Below are positions 1 through 12,655 of a DNA stretch of 64,000 nucleotides, in pieces. Below the pieces are notes generated by a model, which saw only the letters and a program-made list of their open reading frames with translations, was not told the DNA's origin and searched no databases. Position 1 is the first letter of the stretch; every line of letters begins with the position of its first letter. A program made the position numbers and the translations under genes. Origin of the DNA: Liolophura sinensis (taxonomy: Eukaryota > Mollusca > Polyplacophora > Chitonida > Chitonidae); contig NC_088305.1 in the NCBI RefSeq assembly GCF_032854445.1, forward strand, positions 27,616,628-27,680,627, written 5' to 3'.

Positions 1-537
1 TTATACAGCCACATACAGCACACTGCCTCAAAATCACAAAAATAATTCTTGTTTATTAAGCATCACAATATTCATTTCGCTTAACACCATAATCATTGTT
101 TTAAGAGTTAATATCTTTCACAAAGCTTTTAACACATTAACAAGTGTTTCCAACGTACAGCAATTCACACTGTGTGGCAGATTACAGCTTATGGAAAGGT
201 ATGACGCTATTTATTATTCGACTGGCGTTTTACTATGTACACCTGGCAGACTATGAATGTAAAGTGTTTTCATCAGTCACTGAACCAAGTGGCTTATAAT
301 AACATGTTATGGTATATATGTCATGTGCATAATTAGCAATTCCCACAAATCTATTCAATGCTGATAAGATCAGAGGCACTAACTGCCAGTACTCTTCAGG
401 CGATGACGTGAACAAAATGGATTGGTGCATCCTGGACACTGAAGGTTAAAAGTAGAACACCCAAAAATTATGGAAAATTTTCAATACTATGTTTTCTTCG
501 TTGGTGTTTTATGTTATATTCAAGAAGTTTTCATTTA

Positions 538-604
538 TATGAGCGAGTGAGTGCTTGGGGTTAAACGTTGTACCAAGCAATTTTTCAGTCATATGACAAC
601 GATC
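538..604 (-). mobile_element. SINE family B tail fragment
   Basis: GAGTGCTTGGGGTTAAACG and CAATTTTTCAGTCATATGAC match the complement of the family B/C 3' tail. The body is missing. Confidence 0.65.
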
Positions 605-662
605 ATTTATATGATGAAGGTCAGGGTTGTGAATGGAAGAAAATGGAATACCTGAAGGAAAC

Positions 663-955
663 CAAAATGGGGGGGGACTGGAATATGCCTGGAGGAAACC
701 ACAATGGGGGAGGAAACTGGAATATGCCTGGAGGAAACCAGAATGGGGGGGACTGGAATATGCCTGGAGGAAACCACAATGGCGGAGGAAACTGGAATAT
801 GCCTGGAGGAAACCAGAACGGGAGGAGGAAACTGGAATATGCCTGGAGGAAACCAGAACGGGGGGAGGAAACTGGAATATGCCTGGAGAAAAACAGAAGG
901 CGGGGGGTGGGTGGGGGGAATTGGAGTATGCCTAGAGGAAACATCTGGGTTTGAC
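663..955 (+). repeat. ~33-36-bp G-rich minisatellite
   Basis: About eight copies of GGAATATGCCTGGAGGAAAC plus a variable CCA(C/G)AATGGGGG block. The G-runs vary in length. Several overlapping frames are open only because of the repeat. Confidence 0.9.
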
Positions 956-2385
956 TTTAACCATCCCCTTCCAGCGACGTAGAGTACAGGACAAACAGAA
1001 CCTCCCGACTAATGTGGCAAACAAATGAAAGTTGTATTTGATTACATGACCCCACTGGCCAAGAAGAGCTTGACACTCAATATAAACTATAATATCAGTT
1101 CTAAATTCTGGCTGTCAAATTGTCCAATGACCAATAAAAACGAACCATTCCATGCGTAAGTCATTCCTATTTCTAGCAAATTTTATATGTTTTTTGTTGT
1201 TCATGTTTCACGCGATCGCATCGAATCCTAGTCAACTAAACCAGATATTTTATTGACCAGAAGTATCATACAATCACGCTAAGCAGATACTAGACATTTT
1301 ACGGTACTAAACGCCGCCAAAGTACACATACCAAAACTCCACATTTCACCACTGTGTTGCCCTGGTGGCTTACAGACATGTCTTTATCAGACTGTCTATA
1401 TCCAATAATTAGAAACAATATGGTGCCTCATGTTCTATTTTGGCCTTCCATATTTGCACATCATGCACATCCCGAGGGATTGGCACTGCCATTGATCCCA
1501 GACATTCCTGTACAATGGTTTGTTATGCGAGTACATTTTTTGTGTGTGTGCTTGCGTATGATTGTTCATCCGTGTCTACCAAGAGGTTTAATTGCATGGC
1601 TATAAATTATTATATCATCGAGAAGAACCAACAGTACAAGTACACTCCATGTTACATGATGGTTATTAATTCAGGAATTTGTGTCCATTCCTGAATTTTG
1701 AAAAAAATGAAACCCATGGAGTCCAGAAAATCTATAGTTTTCATGTTCTTCATTTGAATTTTTTTTTCTTTTAAAAGAAATTTTGTCAGAAACCTATTTC
1801 TGTAAGTCCCTAGATCTAACACTGTATGTAAGTATATCATATGCATACTGTATATTTTCATCATATTACATTTTTATTTCACTTTTAGTGCACTGTCCAT
1901 ACAGTTTTACTAATTACTTTTAAGTCATTGCATTACGCACGAGAAATTTTATGCCTATGTGAATAGCTTTGGAATTAGAAGGTTTTCCATGCACTGCATT
2001 TCAATGGAGAACAAAGACATGTTTTAATATCGAAAAATGAGAATATACAAAGGCCTGCAATTTGCTTAAATATAACTATTAATCAAAGCATCTCTCAGCA
2101 AAGAAAACCTGAAGTGCAATTTCAGTTTGAGTGATTTGGATCTATTGCTAGAGTTATCAACGCTTTAAAAAGCAACACATACAGTAAATTAGATTTTGGC
2201 ACAAAAAAAATAGATCAACAGATATCAGCACTATCATTCAGCTCTGGTGATAACTTTTTCCTAGAGATAATGGAGCTTAATATTACATCAAGCTTTTTTT
2301 AATGAATAACACTTTGCTAGTTATTAATACATAAGGCAGTTAAATTTTTGTCCTTCATACATCCCATGGTCACATCTGTAATAGC
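956..2385. other. No feature seen
   Basis: AT-rich sequence with short open frames only; the 83- and 84-codon frames at 1354-1694 overlap and show no domain or splice signals. Confidence 0.5.
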
Positions 2386-2429
2386 ATGATATTGTATAGC
2401 ATAAAGCCAGATATAGATGTAAGCATGGA

Positions 2430-2795
2430 CAGCTTCAGTAGCTTTAGGATTAGAACGTCGACATCTGGCTCAATGTTGGGAGACCCGGGATCAAACCCTG
2501 GTCAGGTCATACCAATGACTGTAAAACTGGTACTTGATGCTGCCTTGCTTAGCGCTCAGCCCAAGGAAGTTTATAGAGCAAGGAAACAGGATTGGTTGGC
2601 CCAGTGTCAGTATAATGTGACTGGGTGGGGTGTCATGTCTGGTGTCTTCCGCATGACACTGCAGTGGCGGCAGCGCTTTGACTTCATGGACTCACCCTGG
2701 CACACGAAGAAACAGTATCACCTAAACACACACCTAAAGGCTCCTCGTTGCTAAACATTGCTAAGTACAATGTTAAACCCCAAGCATAAATACAT
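2430..2795 (+). mobile_element. SINE family C copy
   Basis: Degenerate tRNA-like head (GGGATCAAACCCTGGTC as B box), core GTGACTGGGTGGGGTGTCAT followed by GTCTGGTGTCTTC, and tail TTAAACCCCAAGCATAAATA. The 122-codon reading frame over it is a by-product of the SINE, not a gene. Confidence 0.8.
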
Positions 2796-3253
2796 ACATA
2801 AACATAAAGGAATGTAGCTCTTCGTGACCTGACACAAGGTAAAGGGTCAATCCCAGCCATGGACAAGGAATCTGTACACTTTACTAGCTCTCACTCATCG
2901 TGGTGTCTTGGGATGACTTGGCCATTTGCAGAGTCCAACTTTTGAGGTAGACAACATGTCATCCACCAATATTGTGTGTGTATCTGTACATCATGCGTGG
3001 TGAAGTTTGTCGTTAACTATAAAGTCTTTATGTCAGGCATTTAAACCCCATAAAACTGACCACCATGACACAAGTAAAAGTGTCACTGAGTTTTGAGTTT
3101 TGTCACTGAATAGCAATGAGATTAATACATGTAGAAGTTGTGAGTGACCTTATGACCTCTGACACTCACCGACCAAGGGGAATAATGCCAGCTGCCAGCA
3201 AAATTCCTATCCCTTGGAACATACAAAGTATATTCCTGCCACAGTAAGCGAAA

Positions 3254-3394
3254 AGGTCAGCCAGCAACCTGCGGATGGTCGGGGTTTACAGCCAGGCTCT
3301 GCCCTGTACCTTCCCACCAAAATGCTGGCTGCCGTCTTATGAGTGAAACATTCTTGAGTACGGCGCAACAAACGAATCAAATAAATAGATAAAT
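3254..3394 (+). mobile_element. SINE family A, 3' half
   Basis: CAGCAACCTGCGGATGGTCG through GAGTACGGCGCAACAAACGA and an AAATAAATAGATAAAT tail. Confidence 0.8.
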
Positions 3395-3491
3395 ATTCCT
3401 GCCATATGTCTCTCTCAGTTAACCTCTCATGAATCAGCTATCACAACCTTCCTCTTGCTCATCAACTAGGCACAGTTCCCTCTGAGTTTAC

Positions 3492-3763
3492 ATGTTCACC
3501 CAAAGCAAGAAAACACAAATTACACATCCATGTTCACCCACAGCAAGAAAACACAAAGTAAACCTCCATGTTCATCCACAGCAAGAAAACAAAAAGCACA
3601 CCTCCGTGTTCACCCAAAGCAAGAAAACAAAATGTACACCTCCATGTTTGCCCAGAGCAAGAAAACACAAAGTAAACCTCCATGTTCACACATAGCAAGA
3701 AAACAAAATGTACACATGCATGTTCACTCACAGCAAGAGAACAAAAAGTACACCTCCATTGTT
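3492..3763 (+). repeat. 38-bp minisatellite, about 7 copies
   Basis: Unit contains CAGCAAGAAAACACAAAGTA and CACCTCCATGTTCACC. Overlapping ORFs on both strands are repeat artefacts. Confidence 0.9.
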
Positions 3764-3967
3764 TACATTGTATCATAGATTCTCACCAAAATGTGAAGTC
3801 AGTTTTTATTCTATTTTCCTGGGGCTCTGGGGCCCTGGGGCCTCCATGGCTGAGGTGCAAAGTACAACCCTAATTCGTGCGGACATTAATGAACAGCTTT
3901 TTAGTGTTCCATATTTCAAACATTTAATGTAATATGATATTTAACTTGATAAAATCAAATACTTTCC

Positions 3968-4100
3968 ATTTATTTATTTATTTATTTGACTGGTGATTTA
4001 GGCCGTATTCAAGAATATTTCACTCATACTAGAGCAGAACCCAGATGGCATGAGGACTCGTCCTATGACTGAGGAATTGTTAAGTACGACGTAAATCCTC
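3968..4100 (-). mobile_element. SINE family A tail fragment, followed by a B/C-type tail on the plus strand
   Basis: TTTATTTATTTGACTGGTGA then CAAGAATATTTCACTCATAC is the complement of the A tail. 4056-4100 (TATGACTGAGGAATTGTTAA and GTACGACGTAAATCC) reads as a plus-strand B/C tail. Confidence 0.6.
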
Positions 4101-4669
4101 ACATAAAAGACTGTATCACGTGGAACAGAAAAAGGCAGAAAAATCACTATGATCTACATGTACTCATTCCAATCAATACAACTTTTTCATCAGGGGACTC
4201 CTCGTTTTAATCACTGCATTTAAATTAATTGGCATAGTATCTATCTCCGACTGACAGACAAAGCCACGCCCACTAAACATGCTTGGCATTGCTTCTTAGG
4301 CTTGGTTGTTTTGGCCATTCTCCTATTGACCGTTAACAAAGGTTCTAATTAGACTGGGAATGACATTGATAGAATCGTCATTCTGATTCTTTTGCGTCAG
4401 GCAATGCACAAAAAAGTACAACAGCAAATTGGATGAAATGTAACCCTCCAGAAATAAACAAGGGTGCACATGTACAATTAATGATTGGTAATTTTACCAT
4501 TGAAAGAAAATGAAGAAAAGTAAGCTAAAGTTTTAATGAGAAATTACACACAATACATGTGATATGTCAGTGTCACTTCTTCTAGTTTGTAATCAGATCC
4601 AAGCATGCAACACAGGGCAACTGTAATGTATTGTGTGCCTACATGGATTTGGTTTACAGCTGACTGTAA

Positions 4670-5050
4670 ATGTCAGGGTTTTTTTTTTCCAATCCTGTTT
4701 TCTAAATCGGCACTATGCAAATATATACATGTATATGACAGGTGAAATCCGATACGTATGCCATGAACATACTTGGTGTAAATATGTCAGAATGACTTTA
4801 CAGGATATTTAAAAATCATTTTTTCCTGACTTTATAAATCAGGGCTGTGTAATAGAAACAAACCAATGTGCTTTTATCTGCAAAACTGAAAAGATATTTG
4901 CCATTTTTCCTGACTTTCTCAATCAACTCTTATACACAATACAAAGAAACTAAAGCGTGTAAACATCTAAATTAACATGAAAATAAACGATGCCATCTTT
5001 TTTTTTTTTAACTTTCTAAATCAGCGATATGCAATAAAAAGCGAAAAATG
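4670..5050 (+). repeat. Degenerate tandem blocks (~120 bp)
   Basis: Three or four diverged copies of a TTTTTCCTGACTTTCTAAAT then CAG-CTATGCAATA block (about 4680, 4820, 4905, 5000). Confidence 0.45.
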
Positions 5051-5552
5051 TGAATAACACATTGAATATCACTTGTTGAGAGCTGATAGGTCCAGATATC
5101 CCAACCCCAACATGCACTATACATGTAGAAAAAAACTGCATATTTAATCGAATGGTACTTTAAACCTATGAATTTGTACCTCAATATGAGAGTTAGCCAT
5201 CATAAGGCTGTTTACTTCGCAAAGAAGCAGATGTTAGAGAGGCAAGCAAATGGAGGTACATTTATGCGCAGCAGAAGAAACGCCCATGATCTTTGGATAT
5301 ATTGGCATGAGATTGTTGGCTATAAATGCCTCATGAGCATGGGATTTACTCTGTCAGCGTGACATTGCTTTGCTAAAGCATACTATCGTCGCACATCATG
5401 GTTTGCGGAATATCATATGACCGTGTATTCACCAACGAAAACAAACGCAAGGATCGCATTACATATATTAATGTAACCCAACGTCCCTGACATCTAAACT
5501 ACTGATCAATTCACAGATATTTCCCTGAACCTTTAACACACAGGAGGCTTTT

Positions 5553-5848
5553 ATTTATCAAGTAACTTAAGACTTAAAGTCATAAATTGCAACTGTTCAA
5601 AAAGAGGAAAGAACTCAAATGGTGGGAGAGGCTTTTCTCAGTGCTAAAAAAAAAACCAGTGTACAGATTCTAAACTAGAATTTTTGACAAGTCTTAAAGT
5701 CTTTAAGAGGCATATAGAATACTATATGACATCACGAATATTTGGTAACGATGTTGGAATGTACATCAAAACGTCGGTAAAAACAAGTCCGAAGTTGTTA
5801 TCCATAAAGAAACTTTGTGATGTTAAGTCTTAAAGATGTTTGATAAAT
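5553..5848. mobile_element. MITE-like foldback element
   Basis: The left end ATTTATCAAGTAACTTAAGA then CTTAAAGTCA and the right end TGATGTTAAGTCTTAAAGAT then GTTTGATAAAT are imperfect inverted repeats. It is 296 bp long with no ORF. A truncated relative lies at 29950-30130. Confidence 0.65.
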
Positions 5849-6504
5849 ATTTGCTCTAGATAAGCTGTTTCTTTAATTGTCAGCTGAAGACTAGTCTTGA
5901 TTTTAATATGATGATGCCACTGAGAAGATTATGGGCATAGAAAAGCCAGGCCATCACCAACAAGTTGTTACCGGACAAATGATAAATGTCCTAACAAAAA
6001 GCCACAGTCAAAAAAGCACTAGTTGGATTTGAACTCTCACCCTCTTTACAAAACTGGTGCTTTGGATTACATATGTATATACTGTCTTTCATTTGAAGTT
6101 TAGCATGTAAAAATGCCATGTTCAGAAGCATGTAACAGCCTTAAAATAATACTTTACATCCCGATTCTTAAGTTTTTCTCAGAAGAAATTCATCACACTT
6201 TCCATAAGATAGCCCTATAAGGTGGATGCATCAATTAGAAACAAGCAAAAAGTATCACTTAATTGAAAAGCCCTAAATTTGAGGTGAAATACAGTATTTT
6301 GTATCACCCTGCAATGAAGTACATGTATACTGAATCAAAAGAAATGATGTAACAAGGTCTTACCTGAAACGTCAAAACTCTCATTGGAACTCTACCATGC
6401 ATGTATTAAACTTAAGAGACCAGAGTTGACACCTGATCTAGGAGTCGTGGACTTTTTCTATGAGCTTTTCTCATTGTCCTTGTATCTGAAACTGGTTCTG
6501 GATG
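5849..6504. other. No feature seen
   Basis: AT-rich; nothing recognisable. Confidence 0.5.
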
Positions 6505-7150
6505 TTTCACAGCTGCACTGGTTGTTTCACAGCCGCCCTGTTTGTTTCACAGCCACACTGGTTGTTCACAGCAGCTTTGTTTGTTTCACAGCCACCTTGT
6601 TTGTTTCACAGCCACACTGGCTGTTCACTGTAATGCTGGTTGTTTCACAGTCACACTGGTTGTTTCGCAGCAGCTTTGTTTGTTTCACAGCCACCTTGTT
6701 TGTTTCACAGCCACACTGGTTGTTCACTGTCATGCTGGTTGTTTCACAGTCACACTGGTTGTTTCACAGCAGCTTTGTTTGTTTCACAGCCGCCTTGTTT
6801 GTTTCACAGCCACACTGGTTGTTTCACAGTAACTTTGTTTGTTTCACAGCCCCCCTTGTTGTTTCACAGTAGCTTTGTTTGTTTCACAGCCGCCTTGTTT
6901 GTTTCACAGCCACACTGGTTGTTTCACAGCACCTTTGTTTGTTTCACAGCCACACTGGTTGTTCACTGTAATGCTGGTTGTTTCACAGCCACACTGGTTG
7001 TTTCACAGCAGCTTTGTTTGTTTCACAGCCACACTGGTTGTTCACTGTAATGCTGGTTGTTTCACAGCCGCACTGGTTGTTCACTTTTAACACCGGTTGT
7101 TCACTGTTACACTGATTGTTTCACTGTTACACTGGTTGTTTCAGGACGAC
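6505..7150 (+). repeat. ~20-bp minisatellite
   Basis: More than 30 units alternating GTTTCACAGCCACACTGGTT, GTTTCACAGCAGCTTTGTTT and GTTCACTGTAATGCTGGTT. The alternation suggests a higher-order repeat of several units. Open frames over it are artefacts. Confidence 0.9.
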
Positions 7151-8283
7151 ATTGATTACTACACAGCTGCACTGGTTGTTCATCAGGTGCCACAGTACAG
7201 CCAAACCTCAGTCACGGCTAACTTTCACGCTGCCGCTTAGCTGGTAATCCAATCCCAAAGTTGACTGGTACAGTAATCCGCTGTTAATAATAATAATTTT
7301 CTTTTTAAACGTAGCACAGAATTCTTGGCACTGGCAAAAACACCCAGCCCTCTCCCACTACTCTTAGCAAGCAGTGTTTTTGAATACCTTTACTCACTGA
7401 GGCCAAGACGCTTTGACGCTGCTTGCTAAAAACAAACTCATGCGATTATAGATAGCCAAATGGTAGTCAATACCATTCCTGCGCCGTGCAATTGACGCAG
7501 ACTGGCTTCAGCAGGAACAGATACAGCCTCTCACAGATCATCTCTCGCTAACCCGACTGGAGCGGATGATCAACAGTAGTTAAAGGGGCTATCTGAGGGG
7601 TTGTTAGCCACTATGGAGAGCATTGCAGCTGCATGTACAACCGTTATCAGCCCAGTTTATCAAGATACAGCAGCCAGTCTGCTAGCTGGGCCATCTGAAT
7701 TACCTTAAACGCTCTAACAGTTCAACCACAAAAGTGCATTTTTAGAGGCAAATAAATGTCACAAAATATTACTTTTTGGTGCTGAAACTTTACAATTTTC
7801 CAGTAGAATATCATCCCTTGTTACAAGAAAACATCAAAACACCTTTCTACAATCAAAAGAACTCTCAGAATCAGCAAAAATGGCCCAGTTAGTCATGGAC
7901 GAAACTTATGGCCATTTAGCATAGGAAATGGTTTGTAACTGTCTATGATCAAATGAAGTTAATACTAAAGCAGCACACCTATTGTAATACATACCTCTCA
8001 TTATAAAGGGAACTGAATTCAATAACTGCAAACTGATATTATAGTACTAAATTATAAACTGCATGCACACAGATTCCTAATACAAAGAAAAATAAAAACA
8101 GTATATATTAACTATATTTTATTATTCTGAAAAATTTATGCTATTTAATTCCTCGAAATATTCGAAAAATAGAATTTTTCATATTAATTAATACCAAATG
8201 ACAGTAATTCATAAATGACATAATGAAGCGCCAAAGTAAAACTGAATTACCACACTTCAACCTGAAAACTTTCAATTTAATGA
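7151..8283. other. No feature seen
   Basis: Unique sequence without long frames or repeats that I could match elsewhere in the window. Confidence 0.5.
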
Positions 8284-8490
8284 TTTATTTATTCATTTAT
8301 TTGACTGGTATTTTACGTCGCACTCAAAAAAAATTTCACTTTGCAATGTCATCCAGCAATTATGGTGGGAGGAAACACAAGATCATCAAACAGGCTGGTG
8401 CCAGGCCTTATTTCCCACATACGAATGGAAAGGATTAAAGCCAGCCTGAGCTGGATTTGAACTCGTGGCGACCTCATAAACCACTACACT
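8284..8490 (-). mobile_element. SINE family A copy, diverged
   Basis: TTTATTTGACTGGTATTTTA, ATTATGGTGGGAGGAAACA and the B-box complement GAGCTGGATTTGAACTCGTG. Confidence 0.75.
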
Positions 8491-8670
8491 TCAGCAAATA
8501 CATGAATGTACTGGACAACAGTCACTTTTACAGACAGATTTCTTAAGCTGTATGTGGTACCCCATTCATTTAGTGACTATCCATATGCAACAAGACCAAC
8601 ACTTTGGTCAGTGAATTGATCAAGGGTCCTGCTGTTTTAGGTTTCTACACATACATGTACAATATACCCT

Positions 8671-8862
8671 AATTCCTCAGCCTTTTCACAAATGAAAGGG
8701 CAACTTTCAGTGCAATTTATGCATGTTTTTACTTAGATTTAAGAGACGAAACCAAATAGGTTGGTTTACCCAGTTTCAGAGCTTCACAAAAAGTATAATT
8801 TTATCAATCAACACAGAATAATGCCTTCAGAATATGCTTGAAAGAACACTCTGCAAACATGT
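8671..8862 (+). repeat. Dispersed duplicated segment, copy 1
   Basis: Shares GCAACTTTCAGTGCAATTT, GCTTCACAAAAAGTAT and CAGAATAATGCCTTCAGAAT with 9970-10172 in the same order and direction. Confidence 0.75.
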
Positions 8863-9018
8863 AAAAGGTTGAAGAATTACAGTCCATGTACTCTAATAAT
8901 TTTCTAGCTAGCAAATCTATAGGTTGAAGAAATACAGCATTATAACCACCATGGAACCACATAATAGGTACAAACTCAGACAAAATCAGCCAGATTTCTT
9001 AATGATAACCAAATCAAA

Positions 9019-9200
9019 AATTTATTTATATACTTGATTGGTGCTTTACACCATACTCAAGAATATTTCACTTATACAACGGCGGCCAGCATTATGGTGG
9101 GAGGAAACCGGGCAGAGCCCAGGAGAAACTCACAACCATCCGCAGGTTGCTGGAAAATCTTCCTACATACAGCCGGAGAGGAAGCCAGCATGACCATCTC
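9019..9200 (-). mobile_element. SINE family A copy
   Basis: CTCAAGAATATTTCACTTAT, GGCGGCCAGCATTATGGTGG, CCGGAGAGGAAGCCAGCATG. Truncated before the tRNA-like head. Confidence 0.85.
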
Positions 9201-9969
9201 AATTAAGAATAAAAAGCCTCCAAATTGATCAAGACTATAAAACCTGATTAAACCAGACAAATTAAGTCTGGAATATGTTTGCGAGTGGGCCTTGATAAAG
9301 TTACAAGAGCTGAGGTCAGCCAAACCTTAGACACAACAGAAGTAGTAATGGAGTAATCAAATTCATTAACATCATTAAAGGTCTTAATTAATTAACAAAG
9401 CTCCTGACAGAGGAAATTAAGCTCACGCATCTTTGTACCTTTGACATTACTGATAATCAAACTCATTAATATATACTGGTTTGTGTATTTGATCTACATA
9501 TATATCCATGAACATGTACGTGACTAGTAGCATACATATACAAACTTGTGGGAAATTAAGAAACGTTATTGCAAACAGAAAATTGGTGGCGTTTTAAAGT
9601 ACATGAATATATATATACATAATATATATATATATACCTACCCTTATAGTTGAACTCTGGATAAAAATAACTGACCACCATATGGTTATAGAGGGGGTAG
9701 TTAAGTCTCTTCCCATCATAATACATTCTCTCTACCCCAAACCCACACCTCCCAAACCCAAACCCCACCCTGACACACACACAGGCATTCCCTATTACCA
9801 GCAAACACTTCACACAGCTCATTTATCCTCTATGTTGAAAACAGCTGTTAGAAAATGCATAAAGACTGGCGGAGTCATCACATCCTAAGACCTCTTTGAG
9901 TCATAATCTCTGTTTATGATCCGTGATTTGTAGTCAGACAGATCAAGTAAGCATAAAACCTCTACTATC

Positions 9970-10172
9970 CGAATTCCTCAACTTTAGTGCATACAAAAGA
10001 GCAACTTTCAGTGCAATTTCAGCACATTTTTCATTTGATTTTGGGAGACAAAACTACATTGGATGGATTGGCCAATTTCATGGCTTCACAAAAAGTATCA
10101 TTTTGTCCGTCTGCGCAGAATAATGCCTTCAGAATATTCTTGAATAAACGACTTGCAAACATACCTACATGT
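9970..10172 (+). repeat. Dispersed duplicated segment, copy 2
   Basis: Collinear with 8671-8862 over about 190 bp with many substitutions. A weaker third relative may lie near 11860-11940 (CACAAAAAGTATCATTCTA). Confidence 0.75.
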
Positions 10173-10862
10173 AACATTGCTGTGCTTTTGAAGTTTTTCC
10201 ACCCTTCAGTATTAACAAAATGTCCTTTTTAGGGAGCTATAGATCCAGAGCCCAAAGAGGTGTGAACCTGAAATGGGACAGAGGTATAAAATCAAAAGAA
10301 TAATTTTTTTAACTACATGCAGAATCTGTGTTGAAAAATGTTTAGGTCTAAATAACACATATGTTCCCTTGTTTCCAAAATTACAGAAAATGTCCAAAAA
10401 TAAATCCAAAATCTGTAAAAAATGGAAAAATGATAATGACTGTATTATGTACTTAATTAGGTTATGTAACAAGAATGTGTGCACCACATAAGGATGCCCT
10501 ATCAACTAACATCGCTCTTGAGAAATCACATGAAAAGAACTACTTGTAAAAAGTACAGAAAACAGTCTGGTTCAAAATCTACAAATCAAAATAATTGGAA
10601 AATTGTAACACATTTTTGTGTTTCCATGTTAAAAATTTCATCAGACAATGTTAACAATGGCCAGAATGTGTGCACCCACTCCAGAAGCTCTTAGCGTTTT
10701 CAAACAAGGGCGCAGCCAAACATTAACAAATCTATTTAATTAAAATTACCCCTGAATTAATAAATATTGCACTTCATCACCTGGGAGAATACTGAGTAGA
10801 TACAATGTCCAACTTGTCATTGTTATGCATATATACATATTGATTGATTTAAATCATTAAAT

Positions 10863-10863
10863 G

Positions 10864-10914
<51 letters not shown>
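10863..10914. repeat. (TA)n microsatellite
   Basis: Uninterrupted TA run between ATGTATG and CATCAGCCATACG. Confidence 0.95.
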
Positions 10915-10920
<6 letters not shown>

Positions 10921-10924
10921 GCCA

Positions 10925-11110
10925 TACGCTATGCTATTAGGTGTGCGTACGTATACTGTGTCTTCTTGTGGCAAGGCGAGTCCATTCCGCAAAAGTGCTG
11001 CCAACTGATGCATCATGGTGAAGACACCAGACATGACACCCCAGCCAGCCACATTATACTGACACCGGGCCAACCAGTCCTGTTTAGTTGTTCTAACTTC
11101 AATCATTTAT
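10925..11110 (-). mobile_element. SINE family C fragment next to a TA microsatellite
   Basis: The reverse complement carries AAACAGGACTGGTTGG, the family C core and GCCACAAGAAGAC. Head and tail are missing. It abuts a (TA)n run. Confidence 0.75.
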
Positions 11111-12261
11111 TTAATGTACATATTACTTATGTTAGAACCACTTTTTATTTATCCTAAACACCTGTACATGCTTGTAAGGCTACTGATAAGCACTACACAC
11201 AAGCTGTATCACATCTAGCTATAGGCAGCAGTGCTATGGCCATCTATACACTTACGGATATGAATTTACTACGCTAGCTATAAGCTACATTAATGTATCC
11301 AGACTAATTGGTTTGTGTAATTAATAGGTACTTAATTAGATCAACGCAAACACACAAGGTGAGAGAGTTAATCGCTTTCTGGCTGCCCTGCTGAACTAAA
11401 GCAGCCAAACAAGCTATTTCCGTTAGCACTCCAATATACAAATATAATTATACCTCCGCAGATTTTAGCATCAGTTAGTGTACTGACACCTTTGATGAAC
11501 ACACCGTGCAAATTACATCCCTCCTCAAGAGAAATGGTCAGCTCCATTTGTGAAATTCTTTAGATCTTTGGTTAAAGGGCAATGGGATGTTCCATACCAT
11601 GCAGAAGGTGTTGCACCTAAAAGTCTTACAACAAGCCTTGCATTTCCACAGGTTTTAACAATCAGTTATCTTGAGTAACGCTTTAAAACACCAATCAAAT
11701 AAGTAAGTCAATCAATCGCTCACAATCTGCTTCACTGGTTATTATTTCACATAAAATTTAGCATTTTTCAAGTGCAACACTTCCCTTGATTCTGATTTAT
11801 TCATCCACCTTGTACGGTCATTGAAGGGTTTTTGTGAACACATTTCTTATTAAAAAACTAAAGTGTTGGCACAAAAAGTATCATTCTAAGTCCATTATTT
11901 GCCTTTGGAAAATATACTATGTGCTCATGTATCAAACTTTTCGGTAAATGCAATTTGAAATTTGTGGGAATCAAATGAAAAGGGGACATATTCATGTTTG
12001 AACACGAAAGTCCCAAACGTTCTTTATTTATTTATTTTTTTTTTTTGTCTTTCTCTGTTATATATGATACTGTTTGGGTATCGTGTGAACGTATGAGCTA
12101 TTACCAAAATTAACCACATGGGCAATATTTCAGCCACATCACTGGGGGTGGTATCATGTGTGCCTGTGACCTTGTAGTAGTAATGCTATATGCAGGCACT
12201 GGTGTAATCACACTGCGCAGTACATACAATGTAGCCTGAGGACACTGTGCTGACTTCAATT
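11111..12261. other. No feature seen
   Basis: Unique AT-rich sequence, apart from a possible faint relative of the 8.7/10.0-kb duplication near 11860-11940. Confidence 0.5.
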
Positions 12262-12655
12262 TGCAATGAACCAAAGATGGTCTAGTGGTTACAGCGTCCG
12301 CCTCAAAGGAAGGAGATCTGGGATCAAACCTGGGTTGTACCAAACACCTTAAAAATGGTGCATGCTGCTGCCTTTCTTGACGCTCAATGCTGAAAGGTTA
12401 GGTCAAGGAAACAGGACTGGTTGGTGTTAGTATAATGTTACTGGATGGGGTGCGATGTCTTGTGTCTTCAGCATGATACTACTTTGGCAGCATGGACTCT
12501 CCCTGCCACAAGAAGACGAAGGGCGTACATTTACAGGGAGACAAAGCATATGTACGCATACCTAATGACTAGATCCTCGTCGTCATGACTGAAAAATTGT
12601 TCAGCACCGGTACCAGTAGGACATAAAACCCCAATAAAATATGCATATGTATGTG
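12262..12655 (+). mobile_element. SINE family C, nearly full length
   Basis: The tRNA-like head GATGGTCTAGTGGTTACAGC (A box) and GGGATCAAACC (B box) show a tRNA-derived promoter. The body and tail TGACTGAAAAATTGTTCAGC and AAAACCCCAATAAAAT follow. Confidence 0.8.
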
